59,551 nt of DNA from a virus, in IMG/VR virus record IMGVR_UViG_3300036768_001410, positions 1 through 59,551 of that record; one strand, given 5' to 3'. Every line of letters starts with the position of its first letter. Position 1 is the stretch's first letter. The position numbers and the translations under genes were made by a program. Below, one piece after another: positions 31,897 to 42,775 of the stretch. Under the pieces are notes generated by a model. It saw nothing but the letters and a program-made list of their open reading frames with translations. It searched no databases and was not told the DNA's origin.

Positions 31897-34164
31897 ATGC
31901 CCGTCCTTCCTAATCTGTCACCAACACTATCAGATACGAAGCAGCTGATACATGCGCTTCGACTCATTTTGTCTGAGATAGAAAAACGTATTTCGCCCAC
32001 CATTGTAACGAGTTCACCAAGTTCTGAGAAAAATGATGGGTTCTTCGGCGAACTTAGAGTTAAATCGAGTGACTCATCTACAAATCTTTTCTGGAATCTA
32101 ATAGGTTCAGATGGACTTCTGCAATGGAAAAAGATTCTTATTAGAGATGTCGTAGAACCGTCTACAACAAATGATAATGATGTGCTTGCTTATGATGCGG
32201 CTTCCGGTGAATGGATTCCACAAAGTGCTAGTGCCGCTGGACTCGTTGGAGGCCCTACCTCTTCAACTAACAACGCCGTAGTTCTTTGGGATGGAATAAC
32301 CGGAGCCCTTGTAAAAGATAGTAGTATTCTCTCAGGCACAGATACACCAGCAGACAATTATCTCTATGGCGGGGGCTCCTCGTTTGGACTTGCTACTGGG
32401 GTTTCTGCTGGAAAGGTGCTTAAGTTATCTGGATACAACGTTTCAGGAGGCACATGGACAGACTTTCTAACAATTACTGCGAACGCAACAGCTTCCGCTG
32501 ATTTGAACTCGTCGGTAACAATTGGTGGGTCTTATATATATCGTACTGGAGGAACGGACGTATCTGTTTCCGACGGCGGAACTGGAGTATCTTCCCTATC
32601 GGGACTCGTTGTAGGTAATGGCACCAGCCCTTTTACTGCTGTTACGACAAGTGCTGGACTTGCATCCGTAATTACGGATGAAACAGGATCAGGCGCGCTT
32701 GTCTTCAATACATCCCCAGGGTTTATAACCGCGGCAAATCCTTCCACAAATGACGGGGCTTCTCTTGGAACATCATCGCTTGGATGGAGCGACCTGTTTC
32801 TAGCCTCCGGTGCTGTAATCAACTTCGCTAATGGTAACTTTACCGCTACGCACTCTGCCGGAATGTTGACCCTAAGCGGCGACTTGTTAGTAGATGGTGG
32901 CGACATTGGCTTGACTACGGATACCGACCTTATTGGCTTGGGGGCGAATGCCCTTACCGTTCGTGGAACGCTTACCACGACGAGTACAATAACGGTACCA
33001 AATAATGTTGTTGTTCGGGGGGAACGTATTACTGCTGGTACTTATTTTGACCTTGCTTGGGTAGACACTTCCGATAATGTTCAACTTGCTGCCGGTACGA
33101 TAGTTAGAAACACGTCCTCTAATATTGGTATAGGTACGGGAACGAGTAATATCAACCTAACAGGATATAGTGGACAAGTAGCGTCATTATACCATGCTAA
33201 CTTGAGTTCTACGTTGGAGCTAGCCTCCGGTAGGACAGATGCCGATGCTGCTTCGGTAGGGACAGTAGGATGGGCGTTTAAGAACAACACGTTATCTTCT
33301 ACTGCGAAGCAGATAGCGGCAATAGATGGTATTACGGATGGGTCTACGGCAAATGATCGTGGCGGTAGAATAGCCTTTCGTACTCGGTCGAATGGTGCCG
33401 GTTCCGGTACGGGTGCCGTAACGCGTTGGGTGATAACAAGTACTGGTGACTTTCTCAAAGCATCGTCGGGTGGGGATATTGGGTTGACTACGGATACCGA
33501 CCTTCTTGGTCTCTCCGCGAATGCCCTTACTGTTCGTGGAACGCTTACTATATCAGGTGATCCTCGTATAGGTATAGGAACATCTCCTGTATCAAATACA
33601 GCAATAAGAATTGCTCCAATTGCTTCTGGAATAGGAACTCCATTTTATTTGATTACTGGTTTTGGTGCTAATACTAGTTGGCCTATATCTTTGTGCGGAA
33701 TTTATGATGCGGCTTATGTTGATACTTATCTTACGTTGAATGGCTATGTGGATGGCGGTACTAGGTCATCACCTACTTTTACTGGCGGAAATAATGGTGG
33801 TGCCTTCATACGTAGGCAGGGCGACGCAACTCCGGCTTTGGAAATGGGATATTATGGTGCGGGAAGTGGCGTTTCCGGGACAGTAGCATTATCTTTTGAT
33901 ACGTCTAGTAATGTGAAAATCACTGGGGACTTATTGGTAGATGGAGGTGACATCGGATTAACTACGGATACCGATCTTCTAGGATTGGCATCAAATCAAT
34001 TAACCGTACGTGGGGACATAATGTTTGCGGGAACAAATACTACCGGGTCGGGATCGGCTTCGCTGGGCTCTAACTGTCCAGCGGTTACTCTATCGGCTCC
34101 TTATACTTGGATTAAAGTTATAACTTCGGATGGTTCTACTGCGTACATTCCTGCGTGGAAGTGA
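31897..34164 (+). CDS. Tail fibre with repeated modules
   Basis: A 755-residue fibre. Its N-terminal 60 residues are the attachment part. Three copies of a module beginning DGGDIGLTTDTDL and ending LTVRG occur at about 330, 525 and 685, separated by variable beta-rich blocks that would carry receptor contacts. The end (TLSAPYTWIKVITSDG... YIPAWK) is a common fibre tip in aquatic phages. The repeats are nearly identical in DNA (around 32884, 33472 and 33944), so recombination could exchange the blocks between them. Confidence 0.75.
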   Translation: MPVLPNLSPTLSDTKQLIHALRLILSEIEKRISPTIVTSSPSSEKNDGFFGELRVKSSDSSTNLFWNLIGSDGLLQWKKILIRDVVEPSTTNDNDVLAYDAASGEWIPQSASAAGLVGGPTSSTNNAVVLWDGITGALVKDSSILSGTDTPADNYLYGGGSSFGLATGVSAGKVLKLSGYNVSGGTWTDFLTITANATASADLNSSVTIGGSYIYRTGGTDVSVSDGGTGVSSLSGLVVGNGTSPFTAVTTSAGLASVITDETGSGALVFNTSPGFITAANPSTNDGASLGTSSLGWSDLFLASGAVINFANGNFTATHSAGMLTLSGDLLVDGGDIGLTTDTDLIGLGANALTVRGTLTTTSTITVPNNVVVRGERITAGTYFDLAWVDTSDNVQLAAGTIVRNTSSNIGIGTGTSNINLTGYSGQVASLYHANLSSTLELASGRTDADAASVGTVGWAFKNNTLSSTAKQIAAIDGITDGSTANDRGGRIAFRTRSNGAGSGTGAVTRWVITSTGDFLKASSGGDIGLTTDTDLLGLSANALTVRGTLTISGDPRIGIGTSPVSNTAIRIAPIASGIGTPFYLITGFGANTSWPISLCGIYDAAYVDTYLTLNGYVDGGTRSSPTFTGGNNGGAFIRRQGDATPALEMGYYGAGSGVSGTVALSFDTSSNVKITGDLLVDGGDIGLTTDTDLLGLASNQLTVRGDIMFAGTNTTGSGSASLGSNCPAVTLSAPYTWIKVITSDGSTAYIPAWK

Positions 34165-34182
34165 CAAAAGGGGAGGTATCTC

Positions 34183-34506
34183 ATGGCTCGAAGCACGCAT
34201 GTCGTTTTGGGGGAGATTGAGTTCCGGGCTATTACGTACAGCATCTCCGTAAAGGATGCTGTATTTGTGGTGGACGTGAAAGCTTTCGATCGCGATGGCA
34301 AGGAGATAAGAGAGCTTTCGTTCACTATAACGCTTTCTGACGAGGACTTCAACGCATTCTATGTGAATGGGTTTACGTCAGATGCCGATTTAGACACGCT
34401 TATAGTGGAATACGTGCAGCGGAAGATAGGAGACGGCTTCTGGAAGGGATTTGATAAGGTTATCCCAGACCCTTCTTACCTGCCGGATTACAAATCGGAA
34501 TCGTAA
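34183..34506 (+). CDS. Hypothetical protein after the fibre
   Basis: A 107-residue mixed alpha/beta protein (VVLGEIEFRAITYSISVKD...) with no recognised motif, possibly a fibre or tail accessory. AAGGGGAGG precedes the ATG. Separated from the next gene by a 46-base gap without features. Confidence 0.6.
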   Translation: MARSTHVVLGEIEFRAITYSISVKDAVFVVDVKAFDRDGKEIRELSFTITLSDEDFNAFYVNGFTSDADLDTLIVEYVQRKIGDGFWKGFDKVIPDPSYLPDYKSES

Positions 34507-34552
34507 TCCAATGTCTGTAATTCGGCATTTTAGTTAATAGAGGAGTACCCTT

Positions 34553-37500
34553 ATGCCCCCAATCTATGACCCGCTTTCTACTGTAATCCTCAATACAAAT
34601 AACATATTGGGTAACTCTCGGACGAGCCAATCTGGTACTAGCCAATCTGGTATAAATCAGTTCGGTACAAGTACTTCTACTGCGAATCCTTTTCAAAATG
34701 AAATGCTCGATGTCTGGAATAGAACAGGAGACATTGCCCAAGTTATCCGCTTGATTCAACAGCGAAATGCTGGGCAAGCAACATCTACTACCGGCGGTAT
34801 ATTCTCTCCGACGACGACAACGGCTTCGACAGGAAGCGTTTTTCGCCCGACTACTACGACTACCGGTGGCATATTCTCTCAGACTACGACGACAACTACG
34901 GGACAGGTTTTCCCGTCAATAACGGCAACGTCGGTACTAGATGCGTTGAATAATGCCGCTAGAGAAAATAACAGTTCCCTGGGCAATAATTCTTCAACTG
35001 ACAATATCTATAATGAAACATATGGTATAGGCGCGCCTGGAGCTCCCGGAGCTCCCGGTTGGCCGAGTGGTATTAATATCAACGTAAATAGTGCTGCCGG
35101 AACCACTACGGTTGAAATTGGGCCAGATAAGGTTGGTGCTAGACATACGTTTACGTTTTCTAACCTGCGTGACTTATGGGGACAACTCAGAGCAATATTT
35201 TCAAATGAAACAGTTGACTCTATTAGGTCTAAAATAAAAAGTATATTTCTTAAGATGGGAAAAACTCCGCCATCGGATGACGAAATAAGCAAGGTAGCAT
35301 CTGACTATGGGGAGTCTGTAGGCGGCGGGCGTAGCGGAGGCGGCGGGGGGAATAATAACGGCGGTAATCCTGGAGGTAATCCTGCTGATTATTATACGAC
35401 CACTGGTATAGTTAGCACTGGTATATTCAGCACTGGCATTCCTGATAATTTTAGTAGTAGTGCTGGTTTTAATCCAGGGTATCAACCCCCTCGCCAAGAT
35501 AATACTAGTGCCACGACTACTTGGGCGGATTTGAAAGTTAATCCTGAAAATACGAAATCGGTTAGTGCCGGAAGTGGGTGGAATAATGTAGGCAACTGGA
35601 CGTGGGACCAGGCGCTCGGTGCTCAATTCTCTGATTTGAGGAGAATGAACGGATTTCAGAATCCTAATGCGGGAAGATTGTTCAATTACGCAAATGAAGG
35701 ATTTGAAGATGTCCTTAGGAACTTACGTTCTATATATGATCAAGAAATTCCCTTCGGCACGGAATCTCGTCAGGCTATCCCGCAGCTTCGTTCAGCCCTC
35801 GTCGGCGGCCTTGGCACTCAGTCTCCCGAAGAAACGGCCCTTCAACGCGCTCTCTCCTCTTTTGCTCGCTCTGGACTAACACAGTCGGGTTCGGCACAGC
35901 AATCATTACTGGATGCTTTGAACGCTCTCGGAGGAAACGTTTCCGCAGTGTCTCCAAATGGAGACATACCAGAATCCTTAATAAGGTTATCTCAATCCGG
36001 TACACCACAAGATACTGCCGTACAACAGGCATTGACCCGGATGCTAACGCAGACAGGAATCACCAATGCGGCATTGAATCAGCTGTTGTCCCCGACGGGC
36101 GCCGGGTTTACGCCGAGTAACTTGTCCGGTCTCAGGGATGTGTCGTTGCCCGGTATGGGTCAAGACTTCCAGAGTTCCTTGGGTCGGATGCTTAGTCAGA
36201 CGGGGATTACCAATGCGGCGTTGAATCAACTGTTGTCTCAGACGGGCGGCGAGTTTACGCCGAGTGCGTTGGAGAGTCTTTCTAGTGCGGTGAAAACGCA
36301 AGCTCCTCTGAGACCTGGTGATCCTGGATATGACCCTCGATGGGATAGAGAACGTCCGTATGATCCTGTGCGGAATCCGATGGGGTACCGTTCAGATATA
36401 CAAGATATAGCAAGAACGGCATCCCAACTTTCAGGATTTCAGCCAGCGGCGCTTCAAAATGTTCCCGCAGCACCTTCGGCACCTCAACTGGGAACAATAG
36501 ATACAAGGGCGGCTTCCAATGCACAGGCGGCATTGTTCAGTCAGGCAACCCAAAATGCTCTTTCCGGGACAAACCCTGCAATAGAGCGCTTGCTGTGGGG
36601 AGTCGGAGGGAGCGCCGCCGCAGATGCCCTATACAACTACAATCCAACTGCTCAACTTCAAACGCCTACGACGACTACTCCACAGGCAATTACTGCCGAC
36701 CAAACACAACTTGGAAATATAAATGCCGCGGTATCTCAATTGCTCAATCAGCAGACTCCTAATGTAGGAGTATCTCAAGATGAAGTAATGCGCAGGGCCT
36801 TTAATCGGGCGTTGATGATTTCGGATTTGCAACCCGGAATGGAGGGGTATGACCAGGGATGGGATAGAACACATCCGTTCAATCCGATAACGAATCCAGA
36901 AGGTTATCGAACGCCGGTAACAATAAGTGCTCCTAGCGAAAATATTCAAGCGTTCGGCGAAGCAGATCGCCAGCGGCAGATATTGGATCAAGCAATCCAG
37001 CAGCAACTTTCACCAGAGCAACTTTCAGAAGTACAAGCGGTTCGTGGTGCAAATGTTGGAGTTAGCGCAGACACCGCTCAATCTCGTTACTATCAAACTC
37101 TCGTAGAGCAAGGGCTTCCAGCATTTCAGGCAGAGCTTTTGGCACGTGCGCTAGGTCAAACGACAGAGGCGCAACGTGCAGCGGAGGAAGCCCAACTAGC
37201 GTCTGCCGCGAGGGCGCAGCGGTTATTTCTTGCCAATGATCCATATAGTTTGGGAGGACGCGGGCTTGCTGGTTCCGGTATAGGACAAGGCATTGCCGCT
37301 CGTGAGATGTCGAGGGCAATGCGTGATGTCGTGGAGCAGCAGGCACAACAACGCTTTGCGGCACAGCAAGCTGCTGCGCAACAGTATGCGGCGTTGAACG
37401 CAGAGCTCGCCGCTCGTCAACTTGCCCAAGCACGGCTAGGTCTTGATACCACGACCACGCAAGCGGGGTTGAATCTGCAACAGGCCGCTACCGCCGCTAA

Positions 37501-40327
37501 TTTGATGGCGGAAGCCCGTGCAAGGGGTATGCAGGGTGCTCAGAATCTTTTGGGCACTAATGTACAGCAGGCGCTTGCTCTACGTCAGATGGAGGAGGTC
37601 AGAAATATTGAGCAAGCACGGTTGGCACAACAAGGTCAAGAACTAGCAGACCAGTTTGGGCTTGCCTATCGCGGTCAGAACCTAAATGCCTTACTTGCTG
37701 GACTGGCGGAATCTAGACAGGCTCAAACCGCGAATGCACAACTAGCCTTGCAACAAGCAGAGCTTGCTCAACGCGGAATATCCGCCGCTGGTGGTCTTGC
37801 GGGGCAGACGCTAGGTCAGCTGGGAGCATTGCGAACGTCAGAAGCGGAACTTGCTCAGCAGGCACAACTCGCACAGCGTCAATTGCAATTTGCTCAGGCA
37901 CAAGAAGCGACACGTCAGCAATTATCTGCTCGTCAGGCAGGTGTTCAGGCGGCATTAGGTACCGCAGAACTACTGAATCAACGTCAAATAGCACAGGCAG
38001 CAGCGGCAAGAGAAGCATTACAAGCCGCGCAGGCAGGGGGTCTCGACCTATCAAGACTTGCCGCTCAGGTCGCTACTACGCAAGCCGGCTTGACCCAAGC
38101 TCAGCAATTGCAAACACAGCAGCTTGAATACCAGCGGGCGGCACAAATAGATAATCTTAGAATGGCCGCCCAGCAGCTTGCGTTGCAGGGACAAACAGAG
38201 GCGGCTCAACTCCTTACTCAACATGCAGACCTTCTCTCTCGTAGCACATTAGCCGAGCGCGGCATGACTCTACAAGAGCGCCAACTGGACGTTCAACGAG
38301 CGGCACAGATAGACGATTTACGTCTCCGCGCTCGTGAGTTAGAGCAACGCGGGCAGATAGAAGCCGCACGTGCGTTGAATGAACAGGCAGATATCCTTTC
38401 CCGGCAGACATTGTCGGCACAGGGTATTGCCTTGCAAGCGCAGGGACAGCTGGCGGGTCAGCAGCTCGATGTAGCCCGTTTGGAGACGCAGCGTGCGGCA
38501 CAGATAGACGATTTGCGCCTTAGAGCGCGTGAATTAGAGCAGCAAGGTCAGATAGCCGCCGCGAGGGAATTGAATGCACAAGCAGAGATACTTGCCCAAA
38601 CAACCTTAGGGGCGATTGGGCAGGGGTTACAAGCTCAGCAACTAGCGGGTGCTCAGCAGCTTGATATAGCACGACTTCAGGAGCAGGCCCGTCAGTTTGA
38701 GCGTAGCACATCCCTTCAAGCGGGATTGGAGGCGCAACGGCTTACTCAGCAAGGGCAAATAGCGCGTGCTCAGGGATTGATGGACGTAAATAGGACGGCG
38801 TTACAATCGGCATTACAAGCCGCAGGATTGGGTCAAGCAGGGGAACAATTCGGACTACAATATGCTCAACAAGAACGATTGACTTCCGCCCGGAATCTGA
38901 TTGATTTTACGAACGTGCTTCAATCAGGAGAACTCAGCCGGGCTCAAATAGGGGAGCAAGCGCTACAAGGGCGCCTAGATGGTTACTTGAACGCAGTAAG
39001 GACGTTGGCGACTAATGCCCTTCAATATGAAGGATTGGCGACTACTCAACGAGAACAGGCTAATGATGTGCTACGTATAGCCTCTGGCTTACAGGCAGAG
39101 AGGGAAAGAACCGCAACTATTGTGAAGGAGCTGGAAAGCCAAGACAAAGCTAGGGAAGCCGATAGCGTTCGCCAATTTTATGGTGCCCTTATCCAAGCCG
39201 CAGCTGCGGTTATAGCAACAACACTTGGTAGAGGTGGCGGGGGGATTTCTTTTGGAATAGGACTAGGCAATAGTGGGAATAAACAACGAGGAGGCGCCTC
39301 TGTATCAGTAAACATTGGCGGCGGAAATAAGGGTACCGGAGATAATCAGGGTACCGGAGGTAATCAAGGTACCGGAGAAAATCAGGGCACTAGCAATAAT
39401 CAGGGTACCGGAGGAAATCCAGGTACGGGAGGAAATCAGGGCACAGGAGGAAATCAAGGTGCCGGGGATAATGATACTTTTTACGCGCCGTCAATTAATG
39501 CGGGGGAGCCTAATAATACTCGGAGCACTAATGAGCGAGGGAGGATAAGTGGTTATCGTGGGATGGAAGAACTTCCTATGGCTCCGCAAGCGCCGGCATC
39601 GCAGACTGCCGCTGCTACGGCAAGAGGGTTTGAATCCGATGCTAGAATGATTGCCCAGCAGACTACCAATCCAGCGGCATCTCCGTCGGCGCAGGCACTA
39701 TCTAGATTGAATACTGCGCTAGATTCTATTAGCAATTTATCTAATGATGTATTGCAGAATGTACCATGGAATGAGTTCCGTAATTCCATGACAAACTTGC
39801 TACGGACATTGCCTCCTAATATACCAGAGGCCGCTTCCATTGCCTCAATATTGGAAAACTATTCTCAAGGTGGTAGGTTGTGGTCAGCACAAGCAAACGT
39901 AGAGAATAACCCTCAGCTACGAGCTCAAATGGTAGGTGAGGTTTTGAGGCGTCTGAACGATGTAAGAGCTACTCTAACTGCTAATGTTTCTAGGGAACAA
40001 CAAGCTGCTTCCCAACAATCACTTGGAGGCATTGAGCAACAGGCACTTCAAAATGCACTTCAGACAATATCGTCCTTACGACAGAGTAATCTAGGTCAGA
40101 TGGACTACGGCACGGCGTTGAATACCTTGTATGGTGCGTTGAATAGATTTCCGGGAGGATTTTCCGCTCCTGAGATAAGCGCATTGGCAAATAGTTATAT
40201 TCAGGGGGGTGCTAATTGGAACGCCAATGCTAACATATTCAATAGCCCCCAAGTAAGGGCACAAGCGTTGAATGCGATTTTGGCTCAAGCGGAGAGTGCC
40301 CTGAGGAGACGGTTTCCTAACGCATGA
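34553..40327 (+). CDS. Giant Ala/Gln-rich internal virion (ejection) protein
   Basis: A 1924-residue protein. The first 160 residues are Thr/Gly-rich (GGIFSPTTTTASTG) with a collagen-like GAPGAPGAPG near 160. Two pairs of duplicated segments follow: TQTGITNAALNQLL twice, and PGDPGYDPRWDRERPYDP / PGMEGYDQGWDRTHPFNP. Residues about 780-1480 are a very long Ala/Gln/Leu helix with internal repeats such as AAQIDDLRLRARELEQQGQ. A (NQGTGG)n linker is at about 1590-1640. The C-terminal 250 residues hold two copies of one domain (...SQGGRLWSAQANVENNPQLRAQ and ...IQGGANWNANANIFNSPQVRAQ). Layout fits an ejection protein that crosses the cell envelope. No lysozyme motif is seen. Confidence 0.65.
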   Translation: MPPIYDPLSTVILNTNNILGNSRTSQSGTSQSGINQFGTSTSTANPFQNEMLDVWNRTGDIAQVIRLIQQRNAGQATSTTGGIFSPTTTTASTGSVFRPTTTTTGGIFSQTTTTTTGQVFPSITATSVLDALNNAARENNSSLGNNSSTDNIYNETYGIGAPGAPGAPGWPSGININVNSAAGTTTVEIGPDKVGARHTFTFSNLRDLWGQLRAIFSNETVDSIRSKIKSIFLKMGKTPPSDDEISKVASDYGESVGGGRSGGGGGNNNGGNPGGNPADYYTTTGIVSTGIFSTGIPDNFSSSAGFNPGYQPPRQDNTSATTTWADLKVNPENTKSVSAGSGWNNVGNWTWDQALGAQFSDLRRMNGFQNPNAGRLFNYANEGFEDVLRNLRSIYDQEIPFGTESRQAIPQLRSALVGGLGTQSPEETALQRALSSFARSGLTQSGSAQQSLLDALNALGGNVSAVSPNGDIPESLIRLSQSGTPQDTAVQQALTRMLTQTGITNAALNQLLSPTGAGFTPSNLSGLRDVSLPGMGQDFQSSLGRMLSQTGITNAALNQLLSQTGGEFTPSALESLSSAVKTQAPLRPGDPGYDPRWDRERPYDPVRNPMGYRSDIQDIARTASQLSGFQPAALQNVPAAPSAPQLGTIDTRAASNAQAALFSQATQNALSGTNPAIERLLWGVGGSAAADALYNYNPTAQLQTPTTTTPQAITADQTQLGNINAAVSQLLNQQTPNVGVSQDEVMRRAFNRALMISDLQPGMEGYDQGWDRTHPFNPITNPEGYRTPVTISAPSENIQAFGEADRQRQILDQAIQQQLSPEQLSEVQAVRGANVGVSADTAQSRYYQTLVEQGLPAFQAELLARALGQTTEAQRAAEEAQLASAARAQRLFLANDPYSLGGRGLAGSGIGQGIAAREMSRAMRDVVEQQAQQRFAAQQAAAQQYAALNAELAARQLAQARLGLDTTTTQAGLNLQQAATAANLMAEARARGMQGAQNLLGTNVQQALALRQMEEVRNIEQARLAQQGQELADQFGLAYRGQNLNALLAGLAESRQAQTANAQLALQQAELAQRGISAAGGLAGQTLGQLGALRTSEAELAQQAQLAQRQLQFAQAQEATRQQLSARQAGVQAALGTAELLNQRQIAQAAAAREALQAAQAGGLDLSRLAAQVATTQAGLTQAQQLQTQQLEYQRAAQIDNLRMAAQQLALQGQTEAAQLLTQHADLLSRSTLAERGMTLQERQLDVQRAAQIDDLRLRARELEQRGQIEAARALNEQADILSRQTLSAQGIALQAQGQLAGQQLDVARLETQRAAQIDDLRLRARELEQQGQIAAARELNAQAEILAQTTLGAIGQGLQAQQLAGAQQLDIARLQEQARQFERSTSLQAGLEAQRLTQQGQIARAQGLMDVNRTALQSALQAAGLGQAGEQFGLQYAQQERLTSARNLIDFTNVLQSGELSRAQIGEQALQGRLDGYLNAVRTLATNALQYEGLATTQREQANDVLRIASGLQAERERTATIVKELESQDKAREADSVRQFYGALIQAAAAVIATTLGRGGGGISFGIGLGNSGNKQRGGASVSVNIGGGNKGTGDNQGTGGNQGTGENQGTSNNQGTGGNPGTGGNQGTGGNQGAGDNDTFYAPSINAGEPNNTRSTNERGRISGYRGMEELPMAPQAPASQTAAATARGFESDARMIAQQTTNPAASPSAQALSRLNTALDSISNLSNDVLQNVPWNEFRNSMTNLLRTLPPNIPEAASIASILENYSQGGRLWSAQANVENNPQLRAQMVGEVLRRLNDVRATLTANVSREQQAASQQSLGGIEQQALQNALQTISSLRQSNLGQMDYGTALNTLYGALNRFPGGFSAPEISALANSYIQGGANWNANANIFNSPQVRAQALNAILAQAESALRRRFPNA

Positions 40328-40340
40328 GGAGTAAGGTTTC

Positions 40341-42569
40341 ATGCGATTTCTTCCTAAAGGTAGTGCCAACAGATACGCCGCGCTGACGGGAATCCTGGAG
40401 GGATTTACTGATGCCCTGAATCTGTATCAGCAACGTAAGATTGAAGAAGCAAATCAAAAGCTCAAACAACAACAGGCGCTACTAGAACAACTCTATCTCA
40501 ACGAGCAAATAAAAAGTAAGCAAGAGGAACGAGCCCGTGCTGAGAAACAAGATACAGAAGAAACGCAAAAGAAGGACGAAATCAACCGCGCGTTTAATAT
40601 TGTGAATACTATGCATGAACATAGCCCGGATGATGTGTGGAATGCAATTATGACTTTGGAAAGATACAATGTTATAAGCCAAGAGTCGCGTCAACTTTAT
40701 AATAACGCATATGCTGGCTACCTTGCAGAAAAGCAATTACAAGAATCACAAACGTCTAATGCTCCATTAGGGGCTATCACAACGACACCGCCGTCCCCAA
40801 TGTCCTCACTGATGGCGCCTGCGGCGCCTCTGTCTTCACCAGTTACTACACCGACGCCGCCGGCAACATCTTCGCCTACAGAACCCACGACGCGTCCACT
40901 TTCGTCAGCTACTACACCAACGGCGGGACGAAAGCCTCAGAATCCAGTAGCCAGAGCTGTATTGGAAGAGCACCTTCAGCGCCAAGAAAAGGACACGCTT
41001 GATAAAAGACTGAAAGAATTACAGCTTCAAGTTTATGCACAGAACTTAGAAGAGGGTAAGGCAAGAACGGCCGCATTTGAACAAGAGCAACTACATAAAA
41101 AGACACTTTATCCTTTTGAGGAGAGAGAGGCACAAGCAAGAGCAGACAAAGCGGAACTTGGCCTTCAAGCCGAAAAGCAAGCGCAAGAGAGAGAACTCAA
41201 TAGGATAGACACTATAAATAGAATGAGCAAGGCATTTCACGACCGTGTGAATGAAAGTGGGCATACAGCGGAAGTGAAAGAATATCTCCATGCTCTAATA
41301 GATACTGAAGCAGAGGCGGCGAAATTTAATCCAAACATCTCGTTTGGTAGCGCGGAGTTACGGAGCGCTGTCTATTCATCAGAATCTACCGCATTAGAGG
41401 TTAATAGAAAAGCACAGGCGCTAGACGCTGCTCTTAAGGCGAATGGATATAACGAAAATGATCCTAACTACAAGGTTATAAAACAGATAGCCCTGCATAA
41501 GGAACTTCTTGGAGAGAATCAACCCCTTCCACCAGGCCTTGCTACAAAGCTTGGGGAGATGTATTCACAAGGACTTGACCCTAAAATAAAGGGCACCGTA
41601 GCGAATGTCTTATCTTTGACATTCATGGGAGTACCTGCGAGGTCGATTGAGGAACTGGTCTTGCCTAAGAAGGAGCAAGTCCCCCCGGACGTCGTGACTC
41701 TTAATACAAAAATTGCTCTGGTAAACAACGCCGTTTCTAGACTAACTAAGAATCCCGACGACAAAGGTGCGAAGGCTCTCCTTATTACTGCTTTAGGAGA
41801 CAAAAGCACGCTTGTAATGAAAGCGCTTGGAATAGATGTCCCCGATGAACTTACTCAGAGCGATATAACAAACACGGAGAAATTTATTAAGAGTAGGAGC
41901 GCGGAGGACTCTGCAAACGTACGAGCGATTCTTAGTAGGTATGGGCTTATTGTACCGAATGCGAATGGTGCCGGATACACAGTTAATATGGCTCCTCGCG
42001 AGCAAGATAAAGAAGCTGCCCAAAGGGCATTGGATGCTTTTTATAAAGCCAAATCTCAGGAAAGAGGTAACGTTTATATTCTTGAAGATGATGTGCTAAC
42101 CTTTCTTTCTCATCTTTTTGGTGAGAACTATACTTCGGATGTGAGTAGTAATTATAATAATGTTTATTTCTCCCTGCCGTACCCATATATAACCAGAGAA
42201 CTTACTACTTCCTTTTTATCCCCCTCTAGAACCTCGCAGGCAGGTGTGGGGGAAATGACTACTGAGCAAAAGGCCTCGATGGCTAGTGGATTGGGTGCGT
42301 TCGGGTCGGTACAATCGCTACCCTCACCTAGTAATACCGCCCGTACCCCCGCTTCACCAAGAGCCTCCTTACCTACTGCATCGAAGAAACCCGTAGATAT
42401 AAATGTGAGTATGGCAAGCAATATCTATAATAGGCTTCTTACTCAGGCTCTTCGTAAAGGACTCCCTATAACTGGATTAGATATTGCTAGCGAAGTAGAT
42501 AAAATAAGTCCTCAAAATAGAGATGCCGTTTTACGTGCTCTTGAAAACCTTTTGCAGAGGAAACCGTAG
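40341..42569 (+). CDS. Large helical virion protein
   Basis: A 742-residue protein following the giant ejection-like protein. It begins MRFLPKGSANRYAALTGILEG, then long charged helices (QRKIEEANQKLKQQQALLEQL). A Pro/Ser/Thr linker lies at about 145-200 and a helical body at 215-560. The C-terminal part contains GVGEMTTEQKASMASGLGAF, which recurs in nearly the same form in the next protein (VGMMTTAQRAQVARGLSAF). It probably forms an internal core layer with its neighbours. GAGGAGTAAGG precedes the ATG. Confidence 0.6.
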   Translation: MRFLPKGSANRYAALTGILEGFTDALNLYQQRKIEEANQKLKQQQALLEQLYLNEQIKSKQEERARAEKQDTEETQKKDEINRAFNIVNTMHEHSPDDVWNAIMTLERYNVISQESRQLYNNAYAGYLAEKQLQESQTSNAPLGAITTTPPSPMSSLMAPAAPLSSPVTTPTPPATSSPTEPTTRPLSSATTPTAGRKPQNPVARAVLEEHLQRQEKDTLDKRLKELQLQVYAQNLEEGKARTAAFEQEQLHKKTLYPFEEREAQARADKAELGLQAEKQAQERELNRIDTINRMSKAFHDRVNESGHTAEVKEYLHALIDTEAEAAKFNPNISFGSAELRSAVYSSESTALEVNRKAQALDAALKANGYNENDPNYKVIKQIALHKELLGENQPLPPGLATKLGEMYSQGLDPKIKGTVANVLSLTFMGVPARSIEELVLPKKEQVPPDVVTLNTKIALVNNAVSRLTKNPDDKGAKALLITALGDKSTLVMKALGIDVPDELTQSDITNTEKFIKSRSAEDSANVRAILSRYGLIVPNANGAGYTVNMAPREQDKEAAQRALDAFYKAKSQERGNVYILEDDVLTFLSHLFGENYTSDVSSNYNNVYFSLPYPYITRELTTSFLSPSRTSQAGVGEMTTEQKASMASGLGAFGSVQSLPSPSNTARTPASPRASLPTASKKPVDINVSMASNIYNRLLTQALRKGLPITGLDIASEVDKISPQNRDAVLRALENLLQRKP

Positions 42570-42698
42570 TCACGACGCCTCCCCTTCATTGGCTTCCATC
42601 TAAGCCCATACGTATCTACCGCTTCCTAACCAAACCGACGACAATATCAGTACAAACGCTGCTCAACCGCAGCATTCTAGCGAACCTCTAGTAACGGG

Positions 42699-42775
42699 TG
42701 TATACTTTTGTAGACACTGTATACTTTTGTAGACAGTGAGCTTGACAAAATGTCGCAGTCCCTTGACAAAATGTC
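42699..42775 (+). repeat. Two tandem repeat pairs before the largest gene
   Basis: TGTATACTTTTGTAGACA occurs at 42699-42716 and 42718-42735, and CTTGACAAAATGTC at 42741-42754 and 42762-42775. The second contains the palindrome TGACA-AAA-TGTCA. Both resemble the multiple TG...CA terminal repeats of transposons, yet no transposase is nearby. They may be protein-binding sites for a regulator, or one end of a lost element. Bases 42570-42698 hold nothing that I recognise. TTGACA at 42763 lacks a good -10 at 17 bp. Confidence 0.7.
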
